Made by a program: the position numbers and the translations under genes. A DNA stretch of 63,631 nucleotides, from positions 1 to 63,631 of the forward strand of contig JAISWK010000192.1 in assembly GCA_031270805.1 (NCBI GenBank), read 5' to 3'. Of the stretch, positions 27,513-37,005 are shown piece after piece. Source of the DNA: Gracilibacteraceae bacterium. Lineage in GTDB: Bacteria > Bacillota > Desulfitobacteriia > Desulfitobacteriales > Syntrophobotulaceae. How positions within the stretch are numbered: position 1 is the stretch's first letter; every line of letters starts with the position of its first letter. Below the pieces are notes generated by a model. It was not told the origin of the DNA. It did no database searches and saw only the letters and a program-made list of their open reading frames with translations.

Positions 27513-28754
27513 TCATTGAAATTTAACCCGGAGAAAACTCTTTTTCCCCTTTTTCAAAACAACCTCTGTCCCGGCCGTAGCCTCAAGTACGGCGTCTTCC
27601 GCTTCCACCCGCGCATTATCCACGGAAATCCCTCCCTGCCGGACCAGACGGCGGGCCTCGCCGCGCGAGGGGACAAAACCGCTCTCCGTCAGCAGAGCCA
27701 CGATGTCGATGCGGCCTTCCGGGGCGGGCAGCACGGCTTCGGGCATGTCGGCGGCGGGAGCTTCGCGGCTGTAGAGGGCCCGGAGGGCGCGCGTGACATT
27801 GTCCGCTTCCTCCGCGCCATGGACGAGCCTCGTTATCTCATAAGCCATCCGCTGTTTGGCCGCCACGATCTCGTCCCGGCAGAGGCGGTCGATCTCCGCC
27901 GTCGGCGCTTCCGTGAACAGTTTGAGCAGCATGGCCGTGTCCGCGTCGTCCACATTGTAAAAATACTGGAAAAAATCAAAGACCGTCGTCTTTTCCCGCC
28001 CCACCCAAAGCGTGCCCTGCTCGGTCTTACCCATTTTCTGGCCGTCCCGCGTCATGAGCAGCGGACAGGTCAGGCCGCGCAGCACGTCGCTTTCCGCTTC
28101 CCGCCCGTCGGCCTGAAAACGCATTTTGCGGCCCAGGTTGACGCCGGCCACGATATTGCCCCATTGGTCGCTGCCGCCGATCTGCAGAGTGCAGCCGTAA
28201 TTTTCGTACAGATGCACAAAATCGTAGGCCTGCATGAGCATATAACCCATTTCCAGGAAAGTCAGCCCGCCTAGGGCGATGCGTTTGGCATAGGCGTCGG
28301 CCGCCAGCATGACATTGACGTTAAAATGCGCGCCCACCCGGCGTAAAAACTCAATATAGCTGAACGAGTCGATCCAGTCCGCGTTGTTGACGATGAGGGC
28401 CGGATTGGCGCCGTCCGTGCGGATGAAGCGCCGCGCCAGCGCCGTCACCTCGGCGATATTGTGCTCGACCTGTTCCCGCTCCATCATCTGGCGCATTTGG
28501 CTTTTTCCGCTCGGATCACCCACCATAGCCGTCGCTCCGCCCACGAGCAGGATGCCGCGGTGCCCGGCCGCCTGCAGACGGCGGAACAGCATGAGCGCGA
28601 AAAAATGTCCGATGTGCAGACTGTCCGCAGTCGGATCAATCCCGAGATAAAATGTCAGCGGCCCGTTGTTCACCGCCTCCCGCACGGCGTCCTCATGAGT
28701 ACACTGGTACACGTAGCCCCGCTCGCGCAGGGCCTGAAACAGATCCTCGCCCAA
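27513..28754 (-). CDS. tyrS: Tyrosyl-tRNA synthetase
   Basis: 413 residues from TTG 28754; an ATG just upstream is followed at once by a stop, and GAAGGAG fits the TTG. Class I signature HIGH is in DSLHIGHFFALM (near 47), tyrosine pocket in the YMLMQAYDFVHLYENYGC region, KMSKS variant is KMGKTEQGT, and an S4 RNA-binding domain occupies the last ~65 residues (VALLTESGFVPSRGEARRLV). The lack of an N-terminal extension and the KMGKT form suggest the TyrZ/second bacterial type. There is no T-box: the leader is only about 45 bases. Confidence 0.96.
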   Translation of the reverse strand: MGEDLFQALRERGYVYQCTHEDAVREAVNNGPLTFYLGIDPTADSLHIGHFFALMLFRRLQAAGHRGILLVGGATAMVGDPSGKSQMRQMMEREQVEHNIAEVTALARRFIRTDGANPALIVNNADWIDSFSYIEFLRRVGAHFNVNVMLAADAYAKRIALGGLTFLEMGYMLMQAYDFVHLYENYGCTLQIGGSDQWGNIVAGVNLGRKMRFQADGREAESDVLRGLTCPLLMTRDGQKMGKTEQGTLWVGREKTTVFDFFQYFYNVDDADTAMLLKLFTEAPTAEIDRLCRDEIVAAKQRMAYEITRLVHGAEEADNVTRALRALYSREAPAADMPEAVLPAPEGRIDIVALLTESGFVPSRGEARRLVRQGGISVDNARVEAEDAVLEATAGTEVVLKKGKKSFLRVKFQ

Positions 28755-28805
28755 TTACATCTCCTTCCTGTGGCGGTAAAAGCCGGTTTTTTCTATGTGT
28801 CCCCC

Positions 28806-28834
28806 AGATTAACACAGTTTTTTTCCTCTGTCAA
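28806..28834 (-). promoter_or_regulatory. Promoter of tyrS-pdxY
   Basis: On the minus strand: TTGACA (28834-28829), 17 bp, TAATCT (28811-28806). The leader to the TTG start would be about 45 bases and has room for only a ribosome site. Confidence 0.85.
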
Positions 28835-28848
28835 ACTGAAATTTTTTC

Positions 28849-28877
28849 TTGCGTCGGCCCCCGCCGGGTGCTATACT
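28849..28877 (+). promoter_or_regulatory. Promoter of the TolC-like gene operon
   Basis: TTGCGT (28849-28854), 17 bp, TATACT (28872-28877). It is divergent from the tyrS promoter with a gap of about 15 bp between the two -35 boxes. It probably drives the TolC-like gene, galU and the HD-GYP gene. Confidence 0.7.
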
Positions 28878-28953
28878 GGTGTAGATATACAGGCGGAACA
28901 CGCTTCTTTACCGCCGCGCTCTGTTTCAGGAAGAAAGGAATGGTCAGCTGACA

Positions 28954-30114
28954 ATGAGGAAAACAATTATATTTCTGCTCGCACTATTGACTCTGCTGGC
29001 GGCGCCGGCCGGCGCCTGGGCCCGGGTGGAAATCCTGCCGGACACTAACCCCGAAATCATTGAGGTATTGGAATTCAAGGACATCCCTTCTCTGGTCTAT
29101 AACCGCAACGACATGTTTATCGCCAGCGAGAACGCCCTCTATGTGCCGGGCACCGGCGGCGCGGGCGCTGTTTTCTCGAACCTGATCGCGCAGCTGCAGG
29201 CGGCGGCGGCCTCGTATATTAACCCCATCGACGGCTCTTTCATTTACCCCCAGACAGACCCGGTGTACAAGGTCGCTTCCGACGTCTACACCCTGCTGGG
29301 TACGCAGATCGCAACGGTGCAAATGCAGGCGGCCAGTCTATCCTCCTCGATGAATTCCGTCTCCGGCCAACTGGATAGCGCCTCCCTTAACGTGGAAAAA
29401 GCCGGCGACAGCCTCGTGAGCGCGATGGAAAGTCTTTACATTTCTTACAATTCCTTGCGGGAGCAGCGTCTGGCCCTGGAGGCCAAGCGGGCCCTGGTGG
29501 AAAAAAGCCTCGCGATCGCCAGGCTCCAGCAGCAATTGGGCCTGAATATCGCTATTGACGTTACCCAGGCCGAGCTTTCCCTGCGCGAACTGGACAACGG
29601 TCTCACCCAATTGCGCAATAGCGAGGCAACCCTGGTGCGCCAGCTTAACGTCAATATCGGGCAGGATGCCAGCCAGACCATGCGCGTCGGCAATGTGCCC
29701 GTCGTCTCCGGCGAGGCGGTTTCCCGGATCGACTGGGCGGCGGATGCGGAAAAATATTCCGATCAGAGTTATGACGTGCGCAGCGCCGTGCAGGCGGACG
29801 ACGATCACGGCATGGCCTACGCCCGGGCCGGGTATCAGGAGAGTATGCGCAGTCTGTACTTGACGCTGGTGGATAAGCAACGGGCGCTAGACCTGGTCAG
29901 CGCCAAACAGACGGTAGCCGGACAGCAGTTTGCTTTTACCGAACTGAAATATAAGCTCGGCCTGATCGCCGAAATTCAGTACTTGGCGGAAAAAAGCACG
30001 TTTCAGGACGCCGACGCGGCCTATAAAACGGCTTACAACGATTTCTATCAGGCTTACAACAATTACGAATGGGGAACCCTCGGCCTGACGCCCGCCTCGG
30101 GAGGGGCCAATTGA
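28954..30114 (+). CDS. Secreted TolC-like coiled-coil protein
   Basis: 386 residues with a signal peptide (residues 1-24, cut near AWARVE). Long helical stretches at about 100-215 and 285-375 are rich in A, L, Q and S: SLREQRLALEAKRALVEKSL, then DVTQAELSLRELDNGLTQL. The second repeat has LVDKQRALDLVSAKQTVAG, then FTELKYKLGLIAEIQYL. The DVTQAE and KLGLI spacing and the two-repeat layout are those of outer-membrane efflux (TolC) proteins. No membrane-fusion protein or pump gene is adjacent. In a Bacillota genome this suggests an outer membrane or a stalk-like envelope protein. The stop overlaps the galU start (TTGA). Confidence 0.75.
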   Translation: MRKTIIFLLALLTLLAAPAGAWARVEILPDTNPEIIEVLEFKDIPSLVYNRNDMFIASENALYVPGTGGAGAVFSNLIAQLQAAAASYINPIDGSFIYPQTDPVYKVASDVYTLLGTQIATVQMQAASLSSSMNSVSGQLDSASLNVEKAGDSLVSAMESLYISYNSLREQRLALEAKRALVEKSLAIARLQQQLGLNIAIDVTQAELSLRELDNGLTQLRNSEATLVRQLNVNIGQDASQTMRVGNVPVVSGEAVSRIDWAADAEKYSDQSYDVRSAVQADDDHGMAYARAGYQESMRSLYLTLVDKQRALDLVSAKQTVAGQQFAFTELKYKLGLIAEIQYLAEKSTFQDADAAYKTAYNDFYQAYNNYEWGTLGLTPASGGAN

Positions 30115-31001
30115 GGCGGATTAAGAAGGCCGTTATCCCGGCGGCGGGACTGGGCACCCGATTTTTACCGGCCACAAAAGCCCAGCCGAAAGAAATGCTG
30201 CCTGTAGTCGATAAACCTACTATTCAGTATATAGTGGAAGAAGCGCTGGAAGCCGGGATCGAGGATATCTTGATCATAACGGGCCGGGGCAAGTCGATGA
30301 TCATGGACCATTTCGACAAGTCTTTTGAACTGGAGACGACCCTGGTTCAGCGCGGGCAGGAAGCGTTATACCGGGAAGTGGACAAGATTTCCCGCCTGGC
30401 CAATATCTTCACCATTCGGCAGAAAGAGCCGCTGGGCCTCGGGCACGCCGTTCTCTGCGCCAAAAATTTTACCGGCGGCGAGCCGTTTGCCCTCATGCTC
30501 GGTGACAATTTTGTTTTGAGCGAGCGTCCCTGTCTGAGCCAGTTGGCGGAAATATTCGCGGAAACGGGCGGAAGCGTGGTCGGGTTGATGGAAGTGGGCG
30601 AAGACGAGGTTTCCCGCTACGGCATAGTGGGGCTGAGCACTGGAGACGCGGTCGGCCGCCGGGCCCTGATCGAAACATTGGTGGAAAAACCGTCGCCGGC
30701 GGAGGCTCCTTCCCGGCTGGCCATCATGGGACGCTATATCCTGACCCCGGAGATATTCCCCGTGCTGGAAAACTTGCCCCCGGGCCGGGGCGGCGAGATC
30801 CAGCTTACGGACGGCATCAGCTTTTTGCGCCGGATGCAGCCCGTATACGGCTGCGTGGTGGAAGGAGAAAATTTTGACGTCGGCGACAGGATGGGTTTTA
30901 TCCGGGCCAATGTGGAAATAGCCCTGCGCCGGGAGGATTTGCGGGATGAAATGCTGGTTTGGCTCAATTCTCTGACGATGCGATTGAACAGAAGGTCGTA
31001 G
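30111..31001 (+). CDS. galU: UTP-glucose-1-phosphate uridylyltransferase
   Basis: 296 residues from TTG 30111, which overlaps the previous stop and has GGGAGGGG upstream. It makes UDP-glucose from UTP and glucose-1-phosphate. Motifs: IPAAGLGTRFLPATKAQPKE at residues 9-28, EEALEAGIEDILIITGR, the acceptor GHAVLCAKNF, MLGDNFVLSE and VVEGENFDVGDRMGFI. Length is standard. UDP-glucose would feed the cell-envelope glycosyltransferases seen elsewhere in the window. The stop codon lies in TCGTAGGGGC. Confidence 0.95.
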   Translation: MRRIKKAVIPAAGLGTRFLPATKAQPKEMLPVVDKPTIQYIVEEALEAGIEDILIITGRGKSMIMDHFDKSFELETTLVQRGQEALYREVDKISRLANIFTIRQKEPLGLGHAVLCAKNFTGGEPFALMLGDNFVLSERPCLSQLAEIFAETGGSVVGLMEVGEDEVSRYGIVGLSTGDAVGRRALIETLVEKPSPAEAPSRLAIMGRYILTPEIFPVLENLPPGRGGEIQLTDGISFLRRMQPVYGCVVEGENFDVGDRMGFIRANVEIALRREDLRDEMLVWLNSLTMRLNRRS

Positions 31002-31030
31002 GGGCTCCCGGGGGCCTCTCGCGGAAAGGC

Positions 31031-32101
31031 ATGGTTATTGTGCATTTTGTCAGTATCAACGATTTGAAAACAGGCATGACCGTAGGCCAGGACGTCTTCA
31101 CCTCGTCGGCGGACGCCGCTCTTTTGACCAAAGGCCAGCAATTGACCGACCGTTTTATTGAACGCATGCAAAAGCACGGCTTACCGGGCGTTTATGTCTA
31201 CGACCCGGATAAACCCGCCCCGCTCGTCTTAAACAATACGCCCATAATCTCACCCCAGTTGAAACAAGAGGGGTTGAGCGCAATTGAACATATGTTCAAC
31301 GCCATCGAAAACTCCACGGCGGCGGAAGCCGTCAAGGTCATCCGCCATCTCGACACCGTCGTGGACAACCTGATCGACTCGCTGGCCAACAATCAGGGCG
31401 TACTCATCAACATAGGCGACATCAAGTCTTACGACGACTACACTTATCATCATTCCATGAGCGTTTCCATCCTCTCGATCGCCATCGGCGTCGCCCTCGG
31501 GATTCCGCGCTTCAAACTGAACAAACTGGGCCAGTGCGCCGTTTTGCACGACATCGGTAAAATATTCGTTCCGATCGAAATAATCAATAAACCAGGCAAA
31601 CTCACGCCGGCAGAGTTTTTGGAGATAAAAAAACATCCGCTGCATGGTTATTCCTATATAAAAGAGCATAGCATCGGCTCGCCGGACATCGGCGAAATAA
31701 TTTGCAACCACCATGAAAAAATAGATGGCACCGGGTATCCCCGCGGCCTGAAAGGGCGGGACATCCATCTGTACAGCCGCATCATCTCCGTGGCCGATGT
31801 CTATGACGCCCTGACGTCCCAAAGGCCTTACCGCACGCCTTCCCCGCCCTCCGAGGCCCTGGAGTTTATCATGGGGGCCTGCGGCACGGCCTTTGATTAT
31901 GAGGTAGTCCAAGCTTTCGTGGCCAAAGTCGAGCTTTACACCGTCGGCTCCTATGTGCTATTGAGCAATAGCGAAAAAGCCCGCGTCCTTTCCAATCAAA
32001 AAAACCGCCCCATCGTGGAAATAGTGGATACGGGCAATATCATTGATCTCTACCGCAATCCCCGCTATTTGAACGTCGTCATTATGCGCCATTTACATTA
32101 G
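31031..32101 (+). CDS. HD-GYP domain protein (probable cyclic-di-GMP phosphodiesterase)
   Basis: 356 residues from ATG 31031; GTG 31040 is an alternative with a better-spaced ribosome site. The N-terminal ~110 residues are a DUF3391-like region (INDLKTGMTVGQDVF). The HD-GYP domain follows: HSMSVSILSIAIG, AVLHDIGKIFVP (the HD pair), KKHPLHGYS, NHHEKIDGTGYPRGLKG (GYP motif intact) and ISVADVYDALTSQRPYR. All metal ligands look present, so hydrolysis of c-di-GMP or a related dinucleotide is likely. No GGDEF protein is in the window. Confidence 0.92.
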   Translation: MVIVHFVSINDLKTGMTVGQDVFTSSADAALLTKGQQLTDRFIERMQKHGLPGVYVYDPDKPAPLVLNNTPIISPQLKQEGLSAIEHMFNAIENSTAAEAVKVIRHLDTVVDNLIDSLANNQGVLINIGDIKSYDDYTYHHSMSVSILSIAIGVALGIPRFKLNKLGQCAVLHDIGKIFVPIEIINKPGKLTPAEFLEIKKHPLHGYSYIKEHSIGSPDIGEIICNHHEKIDGTGYPRGLKGRDIHLYSRIISVADVYDALTSQRPYRTPSPPSEALEFIMGACGTAFDYEVVQAFVAKVELYTVGSYVLLSNSEKARVLSNQKNRPIVEIVDTGNIIDLYRNPRYLNVVIMRHLH

Positions 32102-32245
32102 TAAGGCGTGTCCGCCGCCCTCCGGAGCCCATTGCTCGCGCTCTCGCGCACATATTATTAGGAAAATTCAGTCGCGGTAAAAGGAATTGCTCTCTCCAGC
32201 GTAGAATAGTACACAAATACGCAAATGCGCAAGGGAGAGATATAT

Positions 32246-34219
32246 TTGAAGATCTATGATTCCAAGGACATTCGCAATGTCTGTCTCGTGGGGCACGGCG
32301 GCGGCGGCAAGACTTCCCTCGCGGAAACCATGCTCTTTAACACGGGGCAGACGAACCGCATCGGCCGGGTAAACGACGGCAACACGATTTCCGACTACTT
32401 ACCGGAAGAGGTCCAGCGCCACCTGTCCATCAACACTTCCCTTATCCCGGTGGAACACGCCGGCGTTAAAATCAATGTTTTGGACACGCCCGGCTATTCC
32501 GATTTCATCGGCGAAGTCCTCAGCGCCCTGCGCGTCGTGGAAACCGGGGTTTTGCTTTTGAGCGCCGTGGACGGCATAGAGGTGCAGGCGGAAATCATTT
32601 GGGATATTATGGAGGAAATGAAACTTCCCCGCATTGTGTTTATAAATAAACTTGACCGGGAAAACGCGCGCCCGACCGAGGTTTTGGACAGCCTGCGCGC
32701 CATGTATCCCGGCGTCCGCTTTGCCCAGATGCAGATTCCCGTCGGCCGGGAGGACGCCTTCAGCGGCGTCGTCAACATATTGGGCGAGATCCCGCCCGAA
32801 CATCGGGACGAGGCGGAACTCCTGCGGGAGGCGCTGGCCGAGGCCGTGGCCGAGACCGACGACGCGCTGCTGGAAAAGTACCTGGAAGGAGAACACCTGA
32901 CGGAAGCGGAACTCGTCCGGGCGACGAACCAGGCGCTCTCCCTGCACATGGTCGTGCCCGTGCTCTTCGGTTCCGTGGAAAAAAACATCGGCGTCAGGGA
33001 ACTGACGCAGTTTATTGTGGACAAAGTGCAGGCCCCCGTGCCGGCGGCGGAAAAATCGGCGCTGGTCTTTAAGACGCTGGCCGACCCCTTTCTGGGCAAA
33101 ATGTCGTTTTTCCGCGTCTATGGCGCCGCTTTCACGAGCGACGCCCCTTTGTACAACGCGACCCGCGAGGCGGAGGAAAAAATCGGGCAATTGTTTTACC
33201 TGCGCGGCAAAACCCAGGACAACACACCGAGAGTCGAGGCGGGCGACATCTGCGTCATCGCCAAGCTGCAGGAAACCAAGACCGGGGACAGCCTGAGCGC
33301 GAAAGACAAACCGGTGCTCCTGCCCGGGATTGATTTTCCCGAACCGACGCTGCCCGTCTATATCAGGCCGAAGAACAAAGGCGACGAGGACAAGGTCGGC
33401 GCTTCGCTGGCCCGGCTCGTCGACGAGGATCCCACCCTGCGCGTCAGCAAGAACACGGAGACCAAGCAGCTCATCCTGACCGGCATCGGCGAAATGCAGC
33501 TGGACGTGATCAGCGAAAAACTGATGCGCAAATTCAGCGTGAGCGTGGAAATGGAAACCCCGCGCGTCCCGTACCGGGAGACGATCCGCAAAGCGGTGAA
33601 AGAGGTGCAGGGCAAGCATAAGAAACAGAGCGGCGGCCACGGTCAGTACGGAGACGTCTGGATCCGCATGGAGCCGAAGCCCGGCGTGGATTTTGAGTTC
33701 AAGGAGGAAGTATTCGGCGGCTCCGTCCCCCGCAATTTTTTCCCGGCGGTGGAAAAGGGGCTGCGCGAAGCCGTGGCGGAAGGATTTCTCGCCGGTTATC
33801 CGATGACGGGCGTGTCCTTCACCTTGTACGACGGTTCCTCCCATAGCGTGGATTCGTCGGAAATGGCCTTCAAACTGGCCGCTGTCCAGGCTTTCAAAAA
33901 AGGGATGGAGCAGGCGAGTCCCGTGTTGCTGGAACCGATTATTGAAATGGAGATCAAGGTGCCGGACAGCTTTATGGGCGACGTGATCGGCGATTTGAAC
34001 ACGAAGCGCGGGCGTGTCCTCGGCATGGAGCCGCAAGGCAAGTTCCAGGTCATCAAGGCCCAGGCCCCTCAGGCGGAAATGCTGCGCTACAGCATCGACC
34101 TCAAATCCATCACCCAGGGCCGCGGCTCTTTTGCCAGCAAATTTCTCGGCTATGAGGAAATGCCGGCCAAATTGTGCGATGACCTGGTGAAAAAATTAAA
34201 AGCCGAACAGGAGAAATAG
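32246..34219 (+). CDS. EF-G-like translational GTPase (paralogue type)
   Basis: 657 residues from TTG 32246, chosen because AAGGGAGAG lies 8 bases upstream; ATG 32225 would add seven residues but has no ribosome site. P-loop GHGGGGKTSLAE, Thr switch in EEVQRHLSIN, G3 DTPGYSDF and G4 NKLDREN. Domains II-V are all present, including GEMQLDVISEKLMRKF and GFLAGYPMTGV. Unlike true EF-G (about 690 residues) it has GHGGGGKTS instead of AHIDAGKTT, the mark of the FusA2/EF-G-like group found in addition to fusA. Role in translation or stress is unknown. Confidence 0.9.
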   Translation: MKIYDSKDIRNVCLVGHGGGGKTSLAETMLFNTGQTNRIGRVNDGNTISDYLPEEVQRHLSINTSLIPVEHAGVKINVLDTPGYSDFIGEVLSALRVVETGVLLLSAVDGIEVQAEIIWDIMEEMKLPRIVFINKLDRENARPTEVLDSLRAMYPGVRFAQMQIPVGREDAFSGVVNILGEIPPEHRDEAELLREALAEAVAETDDALLEKYLEGEHLTEAELVRATNQALSLHMVVPVLFGSVEKNIGVRELTQFIVDKVQAPVPAAEKSALVFKTLADPFLGKMSFFRVYGAAFTSDAPLYNATREAEEKIGQLFYLRGKTQDNTPRVEAGDICVIAKLQETKTGDSLSAKDKPVLLPGIDFPEPTLPVYIRPKNKGDEDKVGASLARLVDEDPTLRVSKNTETKQLILTGIGEMQLDVISEKLMRKFSVSVEMETPRVPYRETIRKAVKEVQGKHKKQSGGHGQYGDVWIRMEPKPGVDFEFKEEVFGGSVPRNFFPAVEKGLREAVAEGFLAGYPMTGVSFTLYDGSSHSVDSSEMAFKLAAVQAFKKGMEQASPVLLEPIIEMEIKVPDSFMGDVIGDLNTKRGRVLGMEPQGKFQVIKAQAPQAEMLRYSIDLKSITQGRGSFASKFLGYEEMPAKLCDDLVKKLKAEQEK

Positions 34220-34226
34220 AGGCGGC

Positions 34227-35414
34227 ATGAAAGAGTGCGGGGAGCTGTTGGCCGGGCGCATGAGCCGCCTCGGCAGCGAAACAGCTTTTGAAATGCTGGC
34301 GGCGGCCCGGGCTCTGGAAGCGGAAGGGCGGGAGATCATCCACTTGGAGATCGGCGAGCCGGATTTTCCGACGCCGGCCAATATTATCGCCGCCGGTATC
34401 CGCGGTCTGGAAGCCGGCCTGACCAAGTACACGCCTTCCGCCGGCACGGTGGAAGCGCGCCGGGCTATTGCCGCCGCTGTGGGCCGCACCTGCGGTTACG
34501 CGGTGGATCCTGATCAGGTGGTCATGACGGCCGGCGGCAAGCCCATTATGTTTTACACGATCCTGGCCGCGACGGACAGCGGCGACGAGGTCATATACCC
34601 CAATCCGGGTTTCCCGATCTACGAGTCCATGATCAGGTTTGCCGGCGGCGTGCCCGTACCCCTGCCCTTGCGCGAGGCCGACCGCTTCCGCCTGGACGTC
34701 TCGGTCTTAAAACGCCTGGTCACCCCGCGGACGAAGCTCGTAATCATCAACTCGCCCCAGAATCCGACCGGCGGGGTCGTGACGCGGGATGACCTGCGCG
34801 AGGCGGCGGAATTTTTGCGGGAGCGGGATCTCTTGGTTCTCTCTGACGAAATATATGAAAATATTCTTTATGAGGGGGAACACGCCTCCATCAGTTCTTT
34901 TCCGGGTATGCGGGAAAAAACGATTATTCTGAACGGGTTTTCCAAGACTTACGCCATGACGGGCTGGCGGGCCGGATACGGCGTCATGCCGCTGCCGCTG
35001 GCCGCGCATATTAACAAACTCGTCGTCAACAGCACTTCCTGTCTGGCCGGCTACACTCAGGCCGCCTGCATCGAGGCCCTGACCGGGCCCCAGGAGGGGG
35101 TGCGGGAGCGGACGGCGGAGTTCAGGGCCCGGCGCGACGTCATCGTCGCCGGCCTGAACGCCATTCCCGGTATAACCTGCGCCGAGCCGGACGGGGCGTT
35201 TTATGTTTTTCCCAATATCAGCCGCTATGGGCGGCCGAGCCGGGCCATGGCGGATTACCTCCTGCAGGAGGCCGGGGTGGCCACGCTGGGCGGTAATGCC
35301 TTCGGTATTTACGGCGAAGGGTATCTGCGGATTTCCTACGCCGCCTCCCTGGAAAATATCAGGAAAGCGATTGCCCTGATTGAGGCGGCGCTTGGGCGGT
35401 TGGAGCATCAGTAA
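34227..35414 (+). CDS. PLP-dependent aminotransferase (aspartate aminotransferase fold I)
   Basis: 395 residues. Features: LEIGEPDFPTP, YTPSAGTVEARRAIAA, SPQNPTGGVVTRDDL, LSDEIYENILYEG, the PLP lysine in NGFSKTYAMTGWRAGYG (near 233) and the C-terminal carboxylate-binding Arg in EGYLRISYAAS. It probably transfers amino groups between aspartate, aromatic or branched amino acids and 2-oxoglutarate; exact substrate cannot be read. It lies 7 bp after the EF-G-like gene and 1 bp before holB. An aromatic specificity would fit the indolepyruvate oxidoreductase genes, but this is inference. Confidence 0.92.
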   Translation: MKECGELLAGRMSRLGSETAFEMLAAARALEAEGREIIHLEIGEPDFPTPANIIAAGIRGLEAGLTKYTPSAGTVEARRAIAAAVGRTCGYAVDPDQVVMTAGGKPIMFYTILAATDSGDEVIYPNPGFPIYESMIRFAGGVPVPLPLREADRFRLDVSVLKRLVTPRTKLVIINSPQNPTGGVVTRDDLREAAEFLRERDLLVLSDEIYENILYEGEHASISSFPGMREKTIILNGFSKTYAMTGWRAGYGVMPLPLAAHINKLVVNSTSCLAGYTQAACIEALTGPQEGVRERTAEFRARRDVIVAGLNAIPGITCAEPDGAFYVFPNISRYGRPSRAMADYLLQEAGVATLGGNAFGIYGEGYLRISYAASLENIRKAIALIEAALGRLEHQ

Positions 35415-35415
35415 T

Positions 35416-36273
35416 TTGTTCAGGCAGTTTGATCTTGTACTGGAAGCGGTTCGCCGGGGCCGGCCGCCGCATTTTCTTATCCTGCACGGCGGCAGCGCCG
35501 CAGAAAGGCGGAAGGGCTTTCTGCGCCTGGCGGCGCTCTTGAACTGCGAAAACACGGCGGAGCCGGGATGCGGGCATTGCCTGGCCTGCCGCAAAGTAAT
35601 GAATTTTAATCATCCCGACGTCTATATCGTCGAGCCGGCCAAAACGTCCCTCGGCGTGGAGCAGGTGGGGGAATTGCGGAGCAAGCTGCAGCGCGCGCGC
35701 TATGAGGGCCGTTACCGCGCCGCCCTGATCGACCGGGCGGATAAAATGACGGCGGAGGCCAACAACGCCCTGCTGCAATTGGCGGAGGAACCGCCGCCGG
35801 CTACGGTACTCGTTTTGAGTGTGGACAACGGGGAGACGATTTTACCTACGCTGCGCAGCCGGGCGCAGATGGTTTTTTTCCCGGTCGCGGCGGAAGACGC
35901 CGCCCCGGAAGGGGATGCCCGGGCCCTGGCTCTGGCCGGTGGCGACGCCGCCCTGGCTTATGAGATCAGCCTCGGCGGCAGCGAAGCGGCGGCGGAGCGG
36001 TTGGCCCGCTATGAAGCAGTCCTCGCCGCCGGAGATTTTCTCCGCCTCTGGCCGCTGGCGGCGGAATGGGAGCGGGAGGAAGTCCGGCTTTTGCTCCTGA
36101 CCCTGGCCGTGCGGCTGCGCGAGGAAACGGCCGCCGGTCGGGCGCAGCCCGCCCGCCTGGTACTCGTAAAAAAAGCGCTGGCTGATTTAAGGTACAATGT
36201 CAGTCCGCGGTTGGTTCTCGAAGTGTTGACGCTGCGTCTGCTGGGGCGCGGCGGGAAAGGAGTGGGCTCATGA
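35416..36273 (+). CDS. holB: DNA polymerase III delta' subunit
   Basis: 285 residues starting at TTG 35416. AAA+ clamp-loader fold: HFLILHGGSAAERRKGF in the place of the P-loop (degenerate, as in delta' proteins that do not hydrolyse ATP), the four-Cys zinc module (CGHCLACRK near 60) and LIDRADKMTAEANNALLQLAEEP in the Walker B/sensor region (split: LIDRADKMTAEANNALLQL). LPTLRSRAQM is the sensor 1 motif. It loads the sliding clamp together with DnaX and HolA. It ends in a 4-bp overlap with ricT, the usual Bacillota order. Confidence 0.93.
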   Translation: MFRQFDLVLEAVRRGRPPHFLILHGGSAAERRKGFLRLAALLNCENTAEPGCGHCLACRKVMNFNHPDVYIVEPAKTSLGVEQVGELRSKLQRARYEGRYRAALIDRADKMTAEANNALLQLAEEPPPATVLVLSVDNGETILPTLRSRAQMVFFPVAAEDAAPEGDARALALAGGDAALAYEISLGGSEAAAERLARYEAVLAAGDFLRLWPLAAEWEREEVRLLLLTLAVRLREETAAGRAQPARLVLVKKALADLRYNVSPRLVLEVLTLRLLGRGGKGVGS

Positions 36274-37004
36274 CGGAGGTGGTAGGGGTTCGGTTCCGCC
36301 AGGCGGGACGGATATATGATTTCGCGACGGGCGGCCTGCCGCTGGAAACCGGCGCCGCCGTCGTCGTCGAGACAGCGCGCGGTTTGGAATACGGGCAGGT
36401 GGTTCGCGGGCCGCAGGCGGGGCGGAATCCTTCCGCGGCTCATCATCCGCTGCGGGAGGTGCTGCGCCTGGCCAGTGAGGCGGACAAGGCGGTGCAGGAG
36501 CAGAATCTCCGCAAGGAAAAGTCGGCTTTTACCATCTGTCTGCAGAAGATCGCCGCCCACCGACTGCCGATGAAACTGATCAAGGTGGAATACACTTTTG
36601 ATAATAACAAAATTATTTTTTCTTTTAGCGCGGATGGCCGGGTGGATTTTCGCGATCTGGTTCGCGACCTGGCCGCGGTGTTTCGCACCCGCATAGAACT
36701 GCGCCAAATCGGCGTGCGGGACGAGGCGAAGATTCTCGGCGGGATCGGCTCCTGCGGGCGCGAGCTTTGCTGCTCGACCTTTTTGGAAGATTTTGAGCCC
36801 GTATCGATCCGCATGGCCAAGGAGCAGAATATTTCGCTCAATCCCACGAAGATTTCCGGGATTTGCGGCCGGCTCATGTGCTGTCTCAAATTTGAAAGCG
36901 ACGCCTATGACTGCCGGCAATGCGAGCGCCATAAAATCCTGGGGGACATGGAAGCCGCCGCCCCGGATGATTTACGCCGACTGCCGGAGGAAACGGAGGT
37001 TTGA
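36270..37004 (+). CDS. ricT: PSP1-domain protein RicT (YaaT)
   Basis: 244 residues. The PSP1 domain has GLEYGQVVRGPQ and FTICLQKIAAHRLPMKLIKV. It is followed by RIELRQIGVRDEAKILGGIG and Cys motifs CGRELCCSTF and CGRLMCCLKFE, which in B. subtilis RicT take part in [4Fe-4S]-containing Ric complex formation that stimulates RNase Y processing. It lies between holB and yabA as in most Bacillota. The start overlaps holB by 4 bp. Confidence 0.94.
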   Translation: MTEVVGVRFRQAGRIYDFATGGLPLETGAAVVVETARGLEYGQVVRGPQAGRNPSAAHHPLREVLRLASEADKAVQEQNLRKEKSAFTICLQKIAAHRLPMKLIKVEYTFDNNKIIFSFSADGRVDFRDLVRDLAAVFRTRIELRQIGVRDEAKILGGIGSCGRELCCSTFLEDFEPVSIRMAKEQNISLNPTKISGICGRLMCCLKFESDAYDCRQCERHKILGDMEAAAPDDLRRLPEETEV

Positions 37005-37005
37005 A

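Noticed and set aside
28755-28800. A T-box riboswitch ahead of tyrS
   Set aside because: The promoter leaves only about 45 bases of leader, with no T-box sequence and no antiterminator.
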